Origin: CALDTK01 sp965215215
GTDB taxonomy: Bacteria; Bacteroidota; Bacteroidia; Chitinophagales; Saprospiraceae
DNA length: 64,000 nt
Direction: 5' to 3'
Assembly: GCA_965215215.1 (NCBI GenBank)
Contig: OZ244043.1
Coordinates: 3,658,001-3,722,000, forward strand
Position 1 is the first letter of the stretch. Each line of letters begins with the position of its first letter. This document shows positions 1-8,958 of the stretch, one piece after another. Both the position numbers and the translations under genes were made by a program. The notes under the pieces were generated by a model. The model did no database searches and was not told the origin of the DNA. It was given only the letters and a program-made list of their open reading frames with translations.

Positions 1-2
1 CC

Positions 3-251
3 GAGGTAATCTACCTACCCGTAGGCTCGGAGGCGTTTGACGTGGCGAGGTTGCTGTACGAGTACGCTACGCTCGCCGTTCCGATGTCGCACGTGCACGA
101 AGACGCCGACCTTGCCTGCGATCCGGAGATGCTCAAGTACCTGAACGCTCAGGAGGGTCAAGTAAGCAAAGACGAAACCGAAGACGATTCATCCATAGCA
201 GACGATTCCCCCTGGGCTGCCCTGCGCGGCTTCAGCGGGTCCGACAATTGA
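3..251 (+). CDS. DUF177 (YceD-like) protein, C-terminal part
   Basis: This is the 3' end of a gene that begins left of the window; the open frame runs from base 3 to a TGA at 249-251 (82 residues visible). The visible part has the features of the DUF177/YceD family: a 'YLPVG..FDVARLLYEYATLAVPM' stretch, a conserved-looking Cys in 'LACDP', an acidic linker and a C-terminal 'DDSPWAALRGF' like the usual 'DPRWEALKKL' ending. The family is best known as the partner gene directly upstream of rpmF, as here (20 nt gap), and has been linked to 23S rRNA/ribosome biogenesis. The assignment rests on the tail and on gene order, since the N-terminal half is missing. Confidence 0.75.
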   Translation, partial: EVIYLPVGSEAFDVARLLYEYATLAVPMSHVHEDADLACDPEMLKYLNAQEGQVSKDETEDDSSIADDSPWAALRGFSGSDN

Positions 252-271
252 TTAAGAACCACCCATAACCC

Positions 272-463
272 ATGGCACACCCCAAGAGCCGCATCTCCAA
301 GATGCGCAAGCGCAAGCGCCGCACCCACTACAAGGCCGAAGCGCCAACCCTTTCCACTTGCTCGACCACGGGTGAGGTGCACCGTCGCCACGTGGCGTAC
401 AAAGATGCCGAGGGCAACCTCTACTACCGAGGTAAAGTGCTTATTCCGGCCCCTACGCTCTAG
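272..463 (+). CDS. rpmF: 50S ribosomal protein L32
   Basis: The 63-residue basic protein starts 'MAHPKSRISKMRKRKRRTHY', the diagnostic L32 N-terminus, and continues 'CSTTGEVHRRHVAYKDAEGNLYYRGKV'. Only one Cys remains of the zinc-ribbon positions, which fits the zinc-free form common in Bacteroidota. L32 is a component of the large ribosomal subunit. It lies 20 nt after the DUF177 gene, the standard DUF177-rpmF pair, and is followed by a clear terminator hairpin at 487-531. Confidence 0.97.
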   Translation: MAHPKSRISKMRKRKRRTHYKAEAPTLSTCSTTGEVHRRHVAYKDAEGNLYYRGKVLIPAPTL

Positions 464-486
464 CGCTCCCGCAAAACTCGTTTCGG

Positions 487-531
487 TAGGCTGCCACCGC
501 CACGCGCGGGGCGGCCTATTGTCGTTTATTT
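487..531 (+). terminator. Rho-independent terminator after rpmF
   Basis: A 9-bp stem is formed by TAGGCTGCC (487-495) and GGCGGCCTA (510-518), with one G-U pair. It is followed by the T-rich stretch TTGTCGTTTATTT. It lies 24 nt after the rpmF stop and just before ridA. Confidence 0.7.
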
Positions 532-538
532 GCCGCTA

Positions 539-922
539 ATGCAGACGATTTACACAGAGAACGCCCCGGAACCGGTCGGACCCTACTCGCAGGCGGTCAC
601 GCACAATGGCGTCTTGTACTGTAGTGGTCAGATCGCCATCGATCCGCGCACCAACGCGCTCGTTCTCGACTCGATAGAGGCCGAGACCAAGCAGGTGCTC
701 GCCAATTTGGAAGCCGTTCTTTCGCGGGCGGGTACCTCCCGGCGCAACGTGATCAAGTGTACCGTCTTCGTGGCCGACATCGGTCAGTTCGATCGCATCA
801 ACGTGGTGTACGAGGACTACTTCGGTACCCAGGATGCGCCCGCCCGCGAGCTGGTTCAGGTAGCGAAGCTGCCGAAGGGCGTGAATATCGAAATCTCCGC
901 CATCGCCGCCCTGCCCGCTTAG
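539..922 (+). CDS. ridA: RidA family enamine/imine deaminase
   Basis: The 127-residue protein is a full-length member of the YjgF/YER057c/UK114 family, which hydrolyses reactive 2-aminoacrylate-type enamines made by PLP enzymes. Visible family features are 'APEPVGPYSQAV' near the N-terminus, 'LYCSGQIAIDP', the conserved catalytic Arg in 'DAPARELVQV' and the ending 'VNIEISAIA'. The ATG at 539 is preferred to a TTG 9 nt upstream because it gives the normal N-terminus. A TTTATTTG -7-like sequence lies immediately upstream (about 526-533), so the transcript may be nearly leaderless. trpS starts 2 nt after the stop. Confidence 0.93.
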   Translation: MQTIYTENAPEPVGPYSQAVTHNGVLYCSGQIAIDPRTNALVLDSIEAETKQVLANLEAVLSRAGTSRRNVIKCTVFVADIGQFDRINVVYEDYFGTQDAPARELVQVAKLPKGVNIEISAIAALPA

Positions 923-924
923 GT

Positions 925-1926
925 ATGAAGACCGTCCTCTCCTGCATCCAGCCAACCGGCAACATGCACTTCGGCAACTACTTCGGGGCCGTGAGCAACT
1001 GGGTGAGGCTGCAGGCGGAGTACAAGTGCTTCTACGGGATCGTGGACTACCACGCCATCACGATGCCGTACCGTCCAGACAAGCTGCGGCAAAACGTCTG
1101 GGAGCTGGCTTTCAATCTGATCGCGGCGGGTGTCGAGGTCGAGAACCTGTTTATCCAGAGCCTGATCCCGGAGCACGCCGAGTTGAGTTGGATCCTGAAC
1201 TGCTTCGCGAGCTACGGTCAGCTAACCCGTATGACGCAGTTCAAAGATAAGTCCGCGCAGAGTGCCACCAGGGCCGACGACGACTTCGTGAGCGTCGGGC
1301 TTTTCGACTACCCGGTACTCCAAGCCGCCGATATCCTGATCTACCGTGCCGACTACGTGCCGGTGGGCAAAGACCAAGAACAGCACCTCGAGCTAACCCG
1401 CAACATCGCCTCCCGCTTCAACGCGCAGGTCGGTCGGGAGTACCTGGTGCAACCGGAGGCGCTCTACACGAGCACGCCGAAGATTACCTCGACGGCCGAC
1501 CCTACCCGCAAGATGAGTAAGAGTGCGGGGCCGAAGCACTACATCGACGTGTTCGCCGAAGAAGCCGTGCTGCGTAAGCAGATCCGCTCAGCGGTGACCG
1601 ATGCCGGGGATACACCCGCCGGGCGGGTGAGTCCGGGCGTAGAGAACCTGCTCGAGCTGCTCGGCGCAGCCGGCGGAGCGCAGGACGCCACGGTCATGCG
1701 CGCGGAGGCGCTGGCCGGAACGCTGCGGTACGCTGAGCTAAAGGACGCCACCGCGGATGCCCTCGTGAGACTGAGCGCCGGTGTGCGGGATGCGAAAGCC
1801 GGTGTACTGGAGGATAAGCGAGCCGTGAAGTCGCGGGTTAAGGCGTCCAGCGCCTCGATCCGTACGCGCGCGCAGGAGACCCTGCGTGAGGTCAAAGAGC
1901 TGTGTGGCCTCCTGAACCCCAACTAG
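925..1926 (+). CDS. trpS: Tryptophanyl-tRNA synthetase
   Basis: Class I aminoacyl-tRNA synthetase of 333 residues, the usual bacterial TrpRS length, charging tRNA-Trp in the cytoplasm. The HIGH-type signature appears as 'PTGNMHFGNYFGAV' near residue 10 and the KMSKS loop is exact in 'TRKMSKSAG' near residue 194. 'MTQFKDKS' and 'DYPVLQAADILIY' are also typical of TrpRS. ATG 925 is 2 nt after the ridA stop, so the two are probably co-transcribed. A longer frame open from 757 is just read-through over ridA in another phase. Confidence 0.97.
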   Translation: MKTVLSCIQPTGNMHFGNYFGAVSNWVRLQAEYKCFYGIVDYHAITMPYRPDKLRQNVWELAFNLIAAGVEVENLFIQSLIPEHAELSWILNCFASYGQLTRMTQFKDKSAQSATRADDDFVSVGLFDYPVLQAADILIYRADYVPVGKDQEQHLELTRNIASRFNAQVGREYLVQPEALYTSTPKITSTADPTRKMSKSAGPKHYIDVFAEEAVLRKQIRSAVTDAGDTPAGRVSPGVENLLELLGAAGGAQDATVMRAEALAGTLRYAELKDATADALVRLSAGVRDAKAGVLEDKRAVKSRVKASSASIRTRAQETLREVKELCGLLNPN

Positions 1927-1959
1927 CCGGAGGCCCCGTTCGCGCTTCCCCGAAGTTTC

Positions 1960-1967
1960 TACATTTG
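1960..1967 (+). promoter_or_regulatory. Bacteroidota -7 element for metK
   Basis: TACATTTG matches the Bacteroidota TAnnTTTG element exactly. A start of transcription near 1973 would give a leader of about 20 nt before the metK ATG at 1993. The -33 match is poor (GTTCG about 20 nt upstream). Confidence 0.55.
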
Positions 1968-1992
1968 CGCGCCTCAAACACCCCGCCCCAGC

Positions 1993-3219
1993 ATGTCTTA
2001 CTTATTTACGTCGGAGAGCGTCTCCGAAGGCCATCCGGACAAGGTCGCAGATCAGATCAGCGACGCGCTCCTCGACGCGTTCCTCGCCAAGGATCCTAAC
2101 TCCAAAGTGGCTTGCGAGACGTTCGTCACCACCGGCCTGGTCGTCGTGGGGGGAGAGGTAAATACGACCGCTTACGTAGACGTGCAGGAGACGGTCCGCT
2201 CGACCATCGAGCGGATCGGCTACACCGATCCGGCCCTCCAATTCGATGCGCTCAGCTGCGGCGTACTCAGCTCTATCCACGAGCAATCTTCCGAAATCCG
2301 CCAGGGGGTCGACCGCGCTACCGAAGACGAGCAGGGTGCCGGCGACCAGGGGATGATGTTCGGCTACGCGACGGACGAAACGAACAACTACCTCCCGCTC
2401 GGCCTCGATATTAGTCACAAGATCCTGCAGGAGCTTTCGGCCATACGACGGGCCGGGGGGGTGGACGGTCGCATGACCTACCTGCGTCCGGACGCCAAGA
2501 GTCAGGTCACGATCGAGTACGACGACGACCACACGCCGCGCCGGATCGATACGATCGTCGTCTCGACGCAGCACCGCGACGACGTCGAGCTCGCGCAGAT
2601 CGAGCGGGACGTTAAAGAGATCCTCCTGCCGCGCGTGAAGTCGGCTTCGTTCGCCGATCGGGCGGCGCTCTTCGGGCAGGACATCACCTACCACGTCAAT
2701 CCGACCGGGAAGTTCGTGATCGGTGGTCCGCACGGGGACGCCGGCCTTACCGGACGCAAGATCATCGTCGATACGTACGGTGGCAAGGGCGCGCACGGCG
2801 GCGGCGCCTTCAGCGGTAAGGACTCCAGCAAGGTGGATCGTTCGGCGGCTTACGCCACGCGCCACATCGCCAAGAACCTCGTCGCGGCGGGCGTCGCCCG
2901 ACAGGTGCTCGTGCAGGTAGCCTACGCCATTGGCGTGGCCGAGCCGGTCGGGTTATTCGTCGATACCTACGGCAGTTCGAAGGTGGGCCTGACGGACGGG
3001 GAGGTAGCCGAGAAGGTGGGGGAGCTGTTCGACATGCGACCGGCGGCGATCGTGCGCCGGTTTGGCCTGCGTAACCCGATATTCTCCACTACGTCGGCCT
3101 ACGGCCACTTCGGCCGCGCACCGGGCAAGGTGACGGTGGACGGGAAGGACTACGACACCTTCACTTGGGAGCGACTGGATCGCATCGAAGACGTGAAATC
3201 GGCGTTCGGGATTTCGTAG
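1993..3219 (+). CDS. metK: S-adenosylmethionine synthetase
   Basis: Methionine adenosyltransferase, making SAM from methionine and ATP; 408 residues, slightly longer than the ~385-400 typical in other phyla. Diagnostic motifs are 'SVSEGHPDKVADQISDA' at the N-terminus, 'GAGDQGMMFGYA' near residue 117 and the phosphate-binding loop 'GGGAFSGKD' near residue 270. There is no room (66 nt) for a SAM riboswitch upstream. It converges on the TonB-like gene, with a bidirectional hairpin at 3245-3276 between them. Confidence 0.98.
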   Translation: MSYLFTSESVSEGHPDKVADQISDALLDAFLAKDPNSKVACETFVTTGLVVVGGEVNTTAYVDVQETVRSTIERIGYTDPALQFDALSCGVLSSIHEQSSEIRQGVDRATEDEQGAGDQGMMFGYATDETNNYLPLGLDISHKILQELSAIRRAGGVDGRMTYLRPDAKSQVTIEYDDDHTPRRIDTIVVSTQHRDDVELAQIERDVKEILLPRVKSASFADRAALFGQDITYHVNPTGKFVIGGPHGDAGLTGRKIIVDTYGGKGAHGGGAFSGKDSSKVDRSAAYATRHIAKNLVAAGVARQVLVQVAYAIGVAEPVGLFVDTYGSSKVGLTDGEVAEKVGELFDMRPAAIVRRFGLRNPIFSTTSAYGHFGRAPGKVTVDGKDYDTFTWERLDRIEDVKSAFGIS

Positions 3220-3244
3220 CTAGACGCAGTTCGTAAAACGAAGA

Positions 3245-3276
3245 GAGCCCGATCCGCCACACGGCAGATCGGACTC
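3245..3276. terminator. Bidirectional terminator hairpin between metK and the TonB-like gene
   Basis: GAG-CCGATC-GCC pairs across an ACAC loop with GGC-GATCGG-CTC, broken only by single mismatches. On the minus strand it is followed by CTTCGTTTTACG, and on the plus strand by a weaker CGTTTTAAG. The position between converging genes supports a shared terminator. Confidence 0.6.
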
Positions 3277-3322
3277 GTCTCGTACGAACCGTTTTAAGTT
3301 TCGATTCAGGGATTACACGACG

Positions 3323-4162
3323 TTACTGAAGCCCCTTGATCGAGATACTCAGCGTACCGCACTCCCGTGTGGGGGCGTCGTAATCGGTTTCGAAGCGGTA
3401 GTCGATCGCCTTTTCGAGTGCCTTGCGGATGAGTTCGGATTCGGTGATCGTACTGAGGTCCTCGTTGAACTTGACACCGATCACGCGGCCCTGCTTATTG
3501 ATGCAGAGGTTGAGTACGATCGCACCGTTCGCCCGAATCACGTCGTCGAGGTTCGGACGGAACACGACCGCGCGGGCGAGGACGCCTTCCCCTTCCAGCG
3601 CGCTCCCGATCGGTGCGAGCCCTTCGCCCTCGTCGGCCACGGTGGCACCGTCACCGGTTTCGGGGGATCCGGTGGTCTCACCGCTCGAGTTGCTGTCGCC
3701 GCTGCCCTCCGCCGTGCTCGCGGGTGGACCGGGATCGGGTGCGGGTGCGTCGGCGACTACGGGCGGGGCGGGAGTCGGCTCGGGCTCGGGTTCGGGAACC
3801 GGGGGCGCGGGTACGTCCTCCACCGGGGGTAAGGGCGAGGGGGCCGTTAAGACGGGCGGTGAGGGCTTCGTGGGAAGTGCGGGCGGCGCCGGATTTTTCG
3901 GGGCGGCGGCACGCTCGGTTGTTGGCTTCTCCACTTTATTGCGAACTCGCTTATCCGCGCTCGCGGCGGCGGCCGAATGGGTGAAGTCGAGCTCCACGAC
4001 CGTCTCGTAGGGCTTCTCCACCGGCGTATCCTGCGTTAGAAACGGAAAGATGAAAGCGGCGGCGACGAGGCCCGTGAGCACGCTGGCGGTTCTCAAACTG
4101 CGGCGCTCGTTGCTTCTCTCGGTGACGGATTTTTGCATGGGTGGTTGGATAACGGTGCTCAT
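3323..4162 (-). CDS. TonB-like energy transducer, single-pass membrane protein
   Basis: 279 residues with the architecture of a TonB protein: a short cytoplasmic N-terminus, one membrane segment at about 28-43, a long Pro/Glu-rich spacer (about 75-150, many 'PAPP' and 'PEPEPEP' units), a Ser/Gly/Thr-rich stretch, and a globular C-terminal domain (about 195-279) with 'GAIVLNLCINKQGRVIGVKF', the pattern of a TonB C-terminal domain. Such proteins pass proton-motive-force energy from ExbBD to outer-membrane receptors, of which this window has several. No exbB or exbD lies next to it. The sequence could also be a related AgmX/PglI-type protein, so the family is inferred from architecture and weak C-terminal similarity. 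Confidence 0.6.
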   Translation of the reverse strand: MSTVIQPPMQKSVTERSNERRSLRTASVLTGLVAAAFIFPFLTQDTPVEKPYETVVELDFTHSAAAASADKRVRNKVEKPTTERAAAPKNPAPPALPTKPSPPVLTAPSPLPPVEDVPAPPVPEPEPEPTPAPPVVADAPAPDPGPPASTAEGSGDSNSSGETTGSPETGDGATVADEGEGLAPIGSALEGEGVLARAVVFRPNLDDVIRANGAIVLNLCINKQGRVIGVKFNEDLSTITESELIRKALEKAIDYRFETDYDAPTRECGTLSISIKGLQ

Positions 4163-4341
4163 AGTACTTGCCGTACAAACATGAAACGCTTTCCGAGCTC
4201 GCCGCTCCTACCGATCCGTTAAAACGCTCACAGCGAAGCGTTAATAATTATGGATACCAATTTACAAGTAGCTGGGTATAGGGAGGGTAAATCCGTGGAC
4301 AACCGTGACCTCCAACACGCTGTTAGGCGGATCCCCGCCGC

Positions 4342-4349
4342 TAGTTTTG
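4342..4349 (+). promoter_or_regulatory. Bacteroidota -7 element for gcvP
   Basis: TAGTTTTG fits TAnnTTTG exactly. It puts the transcription start near 4356, only ~14 nt before ATG 4370, which supports that start over an in-frame ATG at 4250. A small inverted repeat, GGCGG-atcc-CCGCC (4326-4339), sits between the -33 and -7 regions and could be an operator. No glycine riboswitch fold was seen. Confidence 0.5.
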
Positions 4350-4369
4350 GCGCAGACCAAGTTTACTTT

Positions 4370-7252
4370 ATGAAGACCCTCCGCCCCGACTTCGCGCCCC
4401 GTCACCTCGGGCCGAGCCAGCAGGACGTGACCGAGATGTTAGCCGCCCTGGAGGTGGACTCACTCGATGAGTTGATCGACGAAACGGTGCCGCCGAGTAT
4501 CCGGAGGTCCTCGAAGATCGCAAGCCCGGAGGCGCTCTCGGAGCAGGCTTACCTCGCGCACCTTCGGCAACTCGCCGACGAAAACCGGCCGGAGGTTCAG
4601 TCGCTGATCGGGCTGGGTTACTACGGGACGGTAACGCCGAGTCCCATCCTGCGCAACGTTTTTCAAAATCCGGGCTGGTACACCCAGTACACGCCTTACC
4701 AAGCCGAAATCGCGCAGGGTAGGCTAGAGGCGCTACTGAACTTCCAAACGGTCGTCGCCGATCTGACGGGGCTCCCGATCGCCAACGCGAGTCTGCTCGA
4801 CGAGGGCACCGCCGCCGCGGAGGCCATGAGCATGTTCTACGGGCAGCGCAACAAGCGCGTGCGCGCGGGGGAGCAGGCGTCGAACGTTTTCGTGGTGAGC
4901 GAGGCGGTCTTCCCCCAAACCTTCGCGGTACTGCAAACGCGCGCCGAGCCGCTCGGTATCGAGCTTCGGCGGGTACCGGTTGGTGAGGCCGAGTTCGGAC
5001 CGGAGGTCTTCGGGTGCCTGCTCCAGTACCCCGGTGCGAACGGCGCGGTCGTCGACCTCCGACCCACCGTGGAGCGCGCGCACGAGGCCGGTGCGTACGT
5101 GTGCGTGGCCACCGATCCGCTCGCCCTGTGCGTACTCGAGGCTCCCGGTTCCTGGGGCGTCGACGCCGCCGTGGGTAACTCACAACGCTTCGGGGTGCCG
5201 ATGGGCTACGGGGGGCCGCACGCTGCGTTTTTTGCCGTAACCGACGAATTCAAGCGCGTGCTGCCCGGCCGCATCATCGGCGTGAGCGAAGACGCCACCG
5301 GGAAGGTGGCTATGCGGATGGCGCTCCAGACCCGCGAGCAGCATATCCGTCGCGAGAAGGCAACGAGTAATATTTGTACCGCTCAGGCGCTGCTCGCCGT
5401 CATGGCCGGCATGTACGCCGTGTACCACGGGGCGGAAGGCTTGCGCCAAATCGCGACGGACGTACACCGGAAGGCGCAGTACGTGGCCGCCTCGCTCGCG
5501 CGACTCGGGTACGCCGCCGAATCGGAGCACTACTTCGATACGCTGCGTTTCCGCCTGACGAACGCTCAACGCCTGGCCGTCTCCACGGCGAGTGAGGGAC
5601 GATTTAATTTTTACTACACGGCGCAGCGGGAGGTTCACTTCGTTCAGTTTTCGCTCGACGAAACGGTGACGGAATCCGATCTCCGCGATCTGGTTCGGGT
5701 TTTCGCGACAGCGGCTCAGCGAGAGGTCCAGGAACTTTCCACCGAAAGCTTCGAGGTAAACGTCCCGAGTGCGCTCCGACGGGCGGTCGATTACCTCGAC
5801 TACGATGTGTTCCGGGAGAACCGTACGGAAACGAAGCTGATGCGCTACATGAAGCGCCTCGAGAACAAGGACCTATCGCTCGTACACAGCATGATACCGC
5901 TCGGATCGTGTACGATGAAGTTGAATGCGGCCACGGAGCTGATCCCGGTCAGTTGGCCGAGCTTCGCCGATATCCATCCGTTTGCCCCCGCCGACCAGGT
6001 GGGCGGCTACCGCCGGATGATCGATGAGCTCGGCGAAGTCCTCGCGGACATCTGCGGCATGGCGGCTACCTCCCTCCAACCGAACAGCGGTGCGCAGGGG
6101 GAATACGCCGGACTGACGGTGATTCGCGCTTACCACCTACACAACGACGACCACCAACGTGACGTAGCCCTGATCCCGGAATCGGCCCACGGGACCAACC
6201 CCGCGAGTGCCGTGATGGCGGGTATGCGCGTGGTGGTGGTCGAGAGTGACGCGGCGGGCAACATCGATCTGGAAGATCTGCGGCAGAAGGCGGAGGCCAA
6301 CTCCGAGCGATTGGCCGCGCTCATGGTGACCTACCCGAGCACCTACGGGGTGTTCGAGACGGAAATACAGGCCATTTGCGCACTCGTACACGAGCACGGC
6401 GGCCTCGTGTACATGGACGGGGCAAACATGAACGCGCAGGTCGGACTTACGAGTCCGGGGATCATCGGCGCGGATGTATGTCACCTCAATTTACACAAGA
6501 CCTTCGCGATCCCCCACGGCGGCGGCGGGCCGGGTGTCGGACCGATTTGCGTGGTCGACAAGCTCGCGCCGTTCCTGCCGGGCCACCCGTTGGTGGATAC
6601 GGGGGCGGATCTCGCCACGACGCCCGTCTCCGCGGCCCCCTTCGGTTCGGCGAGCATCCTGCTGATCAGCTACGCGTACATCCGCCTGCTCGGTCCGCGG
6701 GGGCTCGAGGAAGCGAGTCGGTACGCCATCCTGAACGCGAATTACATCGCGCGCAGACTCCGCGGTCGGTACGAGATCCTCTACCGCGGCGAGCACGGGC
6801 GTACGGCGCACGAGTTGATCGTGGATTTGCGGCCCTTCAAGTCGATCGCGAGCGCCGAGGATGTCGCCAAGCGGCTCATCGATTACGGTTTTCACGCCCC
6901 CACGTTGAGCTGGCCCGTCGCGGGCACGATCATGATCGAACCCACCGAAAGCGAGGACAAGGCCGAGCTCGATCGCTTCTGCGACGCGATGCTCGCCATT
7001 CGGGACGAGATCGATGCGGTGGCGCGGGGAGACTTTAGCGCCGGCGACAATCCGCTCGGGAATGCACCGCACACCCTGGAGGTCGTAACGGCGGACACCT
7101 GGGAGCACTCGTACAGTCGCGAGCGAGCCGCCTTCCCGCTTCCTTACCTGCGTGAAGGCCGTAAGTTTTGGCCGAGCGTGTCGCGCGTCAACCAGGCGCT
7201 GGGCGACCGTAACCTGGTCTGTACCTGTCCGGATACCTCGAGTTACGCCTAA
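4370..7252 (+). CDS. gcvP: Glycine dehydrogenase (decarboxylating), P protein
   Basis: PLP-dependent P protein of the glycine cleavage system: decarboxylates glycine and passes the aminomethyl group to lipoyl-GcvH. It is the fused single-chain form (960 residues), with the N-terminal half starting 'FAPRHLGPSQQDVTEML' and the C-terminal half carrying the PLP lysine (about K710) in 'LNLHKTFAIPHGGGGPG'. 'GSCTMKLNA' and 'ESAHGTNPASA' are also family signatures. The start at 4370 (MKTLRPDF) is chosen because it gives the family's normal N-terminus and follows a good promoter; the in-frame ATG at 4250 would add 40 unrelated residues. gcvH and gcvT are not adjacent. Confidence 0.97.
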   Translation: MKTLRPDFAPRHLGPSQQDVTEMLAALEVDSLDELIDETVPPSIRRSSKIASPEALSEQAYLAHLRQLADENRPEVQSLIGLGYYGTVTPSPILRNVFQNPGWYTQYTPYQAEIAQGRLEALLNFQTVVADLTGLPIANASLLDEGTAAAEAMSMFYGQRNKRVRAGEQASNVFVVSEAVFPQTFAVLQTRAEPLGIELRRVPVGEAEFGPEVFGCLLQYPGANGAVVDLRPTVERAHEAGAYVCVATDPLALCVLEAPGSWGVDAAVGNSQRFGVPMGYGGPHAAFFAVTDEFKRVLPGRIIGVSEDATGKVAMRMALQTREQHIRREKATSNICTAQALLAVMAGMYAVYHGAEGLRQIATDVHRKAQYVAASLARLGYAAESEHYFDTLRFRLTNAQRLAVSTASEGRFNFYYTAQREVHFVQFSLDETVTESDLRDLVRVFATAAQREVQELSTESFEVNVPSALRRAVDYLDYDVFRENRTETKLMRYMKRLENKDLSLVHSMIPLGSCTMKLNAATELIPVSWPSFADIHPFAPADQVGGYRRMIDELGEVLADICGMAATSLQPNSGAQGEYAGLTVIRAYHLHNDDHQRDVALIPESAHGTNPASAVMAGMRVVVVESDAAGNIDLEDLRQKAEANSERLAALMVTYPSTYGVFETEIQAICALVHEHGGLVYMDGANMNAQVGLTSPGIIGADVCHLNLHKTFAIPHGGGGPGVGPICVVDKLAPFLPGHPLVDTGADLATTPVSAAPFGSASILLISYAYIRLLGPRGLEEASRYAILNANYIARRLRGRYEILYRGEHGRTAHELIVDLRPFKSIASAEDVAKRLIDYGFHAPTLSWPVAGTIMIEPTESEDKAELDRFCDAMLAIRDEIDAVARGDFSAGDNPLGNAPHTLEVVTADTWEHSYSRERAAFPLPYLREGRKFWPSVSRVNQALGDRNLVCTCPDTSSYA

Positions 7253-7330
7253 GCTGTGTTTGACAACCCGTGCCGTGGCGAGGGCGAGTAAATTCTGTTC
7301 TGACCGCTGAACGAGAAGCGTGCCGCCGGC

Positions 7331-7356
7331 CGATGCTGGAGCATCGAGCCAGGCTC
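7331..7356. terminator. Two small hairpins between converging genes
   Basis: CGATGC-tgga-GCATCG (7331-7346) is a perfect 6-bp stem with a tetraloop, immediately followed by GAGC-CA-GGCTC-type symmetry. There is no T-tract, so terminator function for gcvP (+) or the minus-strand gene is only suggested by the position. Confidence 0.3.
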
Positions 7357-7417
7357 GCGACGAAGGGCAGGGCGAAATTTGCCGACTGTAGTGGGCAAGG
7401 GGCTTTTGGACGTAGCT

Positions 7418-8419
7418 CTAGAGTAGTGCGGAGCGGCGCATCCAGTCGTCGTCGAAGATTTTGTCGAAATACTTCGACCCGTGATCGCTCATGAGCGCGA
7501 CCACCACGGCGTCGTGGGCTAGGGTAGGGAGGAGTGTACGGACGGCGGCGAGTACGGCCCCGCTCGAGAAGCCAACGAGGATACCCTCCTCGCGGGCCAA
7601 GTCGCGCGCCTCGTGGGCGGCGGCCTTGTCCCCGACTTTGACCATCTCGTCGATCAGCTCGAAGTGGACGTTGTCGGGGATGATATTTTTACCGACCCCT
7701 TCGAGGAGGTACGGGTAGATCTCTTCGCGGTCGAACTCCCCGGTAGCGTGGTACTTGGCGAGTACCGAGCCGTAGGCATCTACACCGATGGTGCGTACGC
7801 CGGGTTTCTGCTCCTTGAGGTAGCGAGCCGCACCACTCATCGTTCCGCCCGTGCCGATGGGGGCCACGTAGTGCGTGATCTGCCCTCCGGTCTGTGCCCA
7901 AATCTCGGGGCCGGTCGACCCGTAGTGCGCCGACACGTTGCCCGGGTGGAAATACTGGTTGATGTAGACCGAGTTCGGGATTTGGCGATTCAGCGTTCTG
8001 GCCCGTTCGTAGTACGAGCGCGGGTCGTCGGCGGGCACGTTGCTCGGACAAACCTCAACCTCCGCGCCGAGTGCCTGCAGGGCGTCGAGCTTCGACTTCG
8101 AGATCTTATCGTTCGTGCACAGCACGCAGCGGTACCCGCGCACCGCGCAGATCATGGCGAGGGAGTAGCCCGTGTTGCCGCTCGTCGTCTCGATCACCGT
8201 TCCGCCGACGAGCAGATCCCCGGATTGCTCCTTCGCGTCGATCATCGCCAGCGCGATGCGATCCTTGGCCGACTGCCCGGGATTGGCCCCTTCGAGCTTC
8301 CCCGCAACCAGCGCCTTGCCGCTTTCGCTAAAACTCGACAGGCGGACCATGGGTGTGTTTCCGATACAGTCTAGAATGCTAGCGCTGATGTTCGGGGCAA
8401 CCCTGGGTTTGTATAGCAT
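7418..8419 (-). CDS. PLP-dependent cystathionine beta-synthase/cysteine synthase family enzyme
   Basis: 333-residue fold-type II PLP enzyme. The PLP lysine is K52 in 'NPGQSAKDR', the substrate/PLP loop is 'TTSGNTG' (78-84), and the phosphate-binding Gly loop is 'PIGTGGTMSG'. 'EGVGKNIIPDNVHFELIDEM' resembles cystathionine beta-synthase (serine + homocysteine) more than CysK; the C-terminal CBS regulatory domains of animal CBS are absent. Without assays it could be an O-acetylserine sulfhydrylase. It ends facing gcvP. A copy of the dispersed 14-bp motif (8321-8334) encodes 'FSES' near the N-terminus. Confidence 0.85.
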   Translation of the reverse strand: MLYKPRVAPNISASILDCIGNTPMVRLSSFSESGKALVAGKLEGANPGQSAKDRIALAMIDAKEQSGDLLVGGTVIETTSGNTGYSLAMICAVRGYRCVLCTNDKISKSKLDALQALGAEVEVCPSNVPADDPRSYYERARTLNRQIPNSVYINQYFHPGNVSAHYGSTGPEIWAQTGGQITHYVAPIGTGGTMSGAARYLKEQKPGVRTIGVDAYGSVLAKYHATGEFDREEIYPYLLEGVGKNIIPDNVHFELIDEMVKVGDKAAAHEARDLAREEGILVGFSSGAVLAAVRTLLPTLAHDAVVVALMSDHGSKYFDKIFDDDWMRRSALL

Positions 8420-8522
8420 AGGTGGGACTCAAAGTTGCTAATGTACCATCCTGGGAAAAGGAAGCGGCTATCTTGCACCCGCGAGCCTTTGAGCGCCGGC
8501 AAACGAATCCTAAGCGAAGTAT

Positions 8523-8957
8523 ATGGCGTCAAACGCTGCGAGTAACGTCAAGTACAAAGCCCGTCTGATTTTGTACGATCGAGGGCGTATCCTTCTACTC
8601 AAACAGAAACGCGGTAACGGGGGTAACTACACCTTGGTGGGCGGCACGGTGGAGTCGAACGAGTTCGCCCGAGCCGCGCTGGTCCGTGAAACGCGGGAGG
8701 AGGCGAACATTCAAATCGCGGAGAAAGACCTTACCCTGGTTCACGTTTTGCACAAGCGGAAAAAGACCTCTCACCGGGTCAACTTGTACTTCAAAGCATC
8801 ACGCTACCGGGGGATCGTGCAGAACCTGGAGGAGCATAAGTTTAAAGCCGCACAGTGGTTCGCGCTCAACAACCTCCCCGCCAACGTAACGGCCACGGTG
8901 AAGCAGGCGCTGGAGGCCTACCGGGCTGGTCGCTTGTACAGTGAGCAAAAACTGTAG
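8523..8957 (+). CDS. Nudix hydrolase
   Basis: 144 residues with a complete Nudix box at about 41-63: G, five residues, E, seven residues, then 'RETREEANI', matching GX5EX7REUXEEXGU except Asn for the last Gly. The family hydrolyses nucleoside diphosphates linked to another group; the substrate cannot be told. The N-terminal 'ARLILYDRGRILLLKQKR' strand and 'YTLVGGTVE' are standard. It is convergent with the DUF2279 gene, only 1 nt apart stop to stop. Confidence 0.9.
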   Translation: MASNAASNVKYKARLILYDRGRILLLKQKRGNGGNYTLVGGTVESNEFARAALVRETREEANIQIAEKDLTLVHVLHKRKKTSHRVNLYFKASRYRGIVQNLEEHKFKAAQWFALNNLPANVTATVKQALEAYRAGRLYSEQKL

Positions 8958-8958
8958 C

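Noticed and set aside
1927..1992. Possible SAM riboswitch before metK
   Set aside because: Only 66 nt are available and a promoter -7 element lies inside; no riboswitch fold seen.
4250..4369. 40-residue N-terminal extension of gcvP from an upstream ATG
   Set aside because: The extra residues are unlike the family, and a good -7 box at 4342-4349 lies inside them; ATG 4370 gives the normal N-terminus.
4163..4369. Possible glycine riboswitch before gcvP
   Set aside because: No tandem aptamer-like structure could be traced, and the likely transcription start leaves only ~14 nt of leader.
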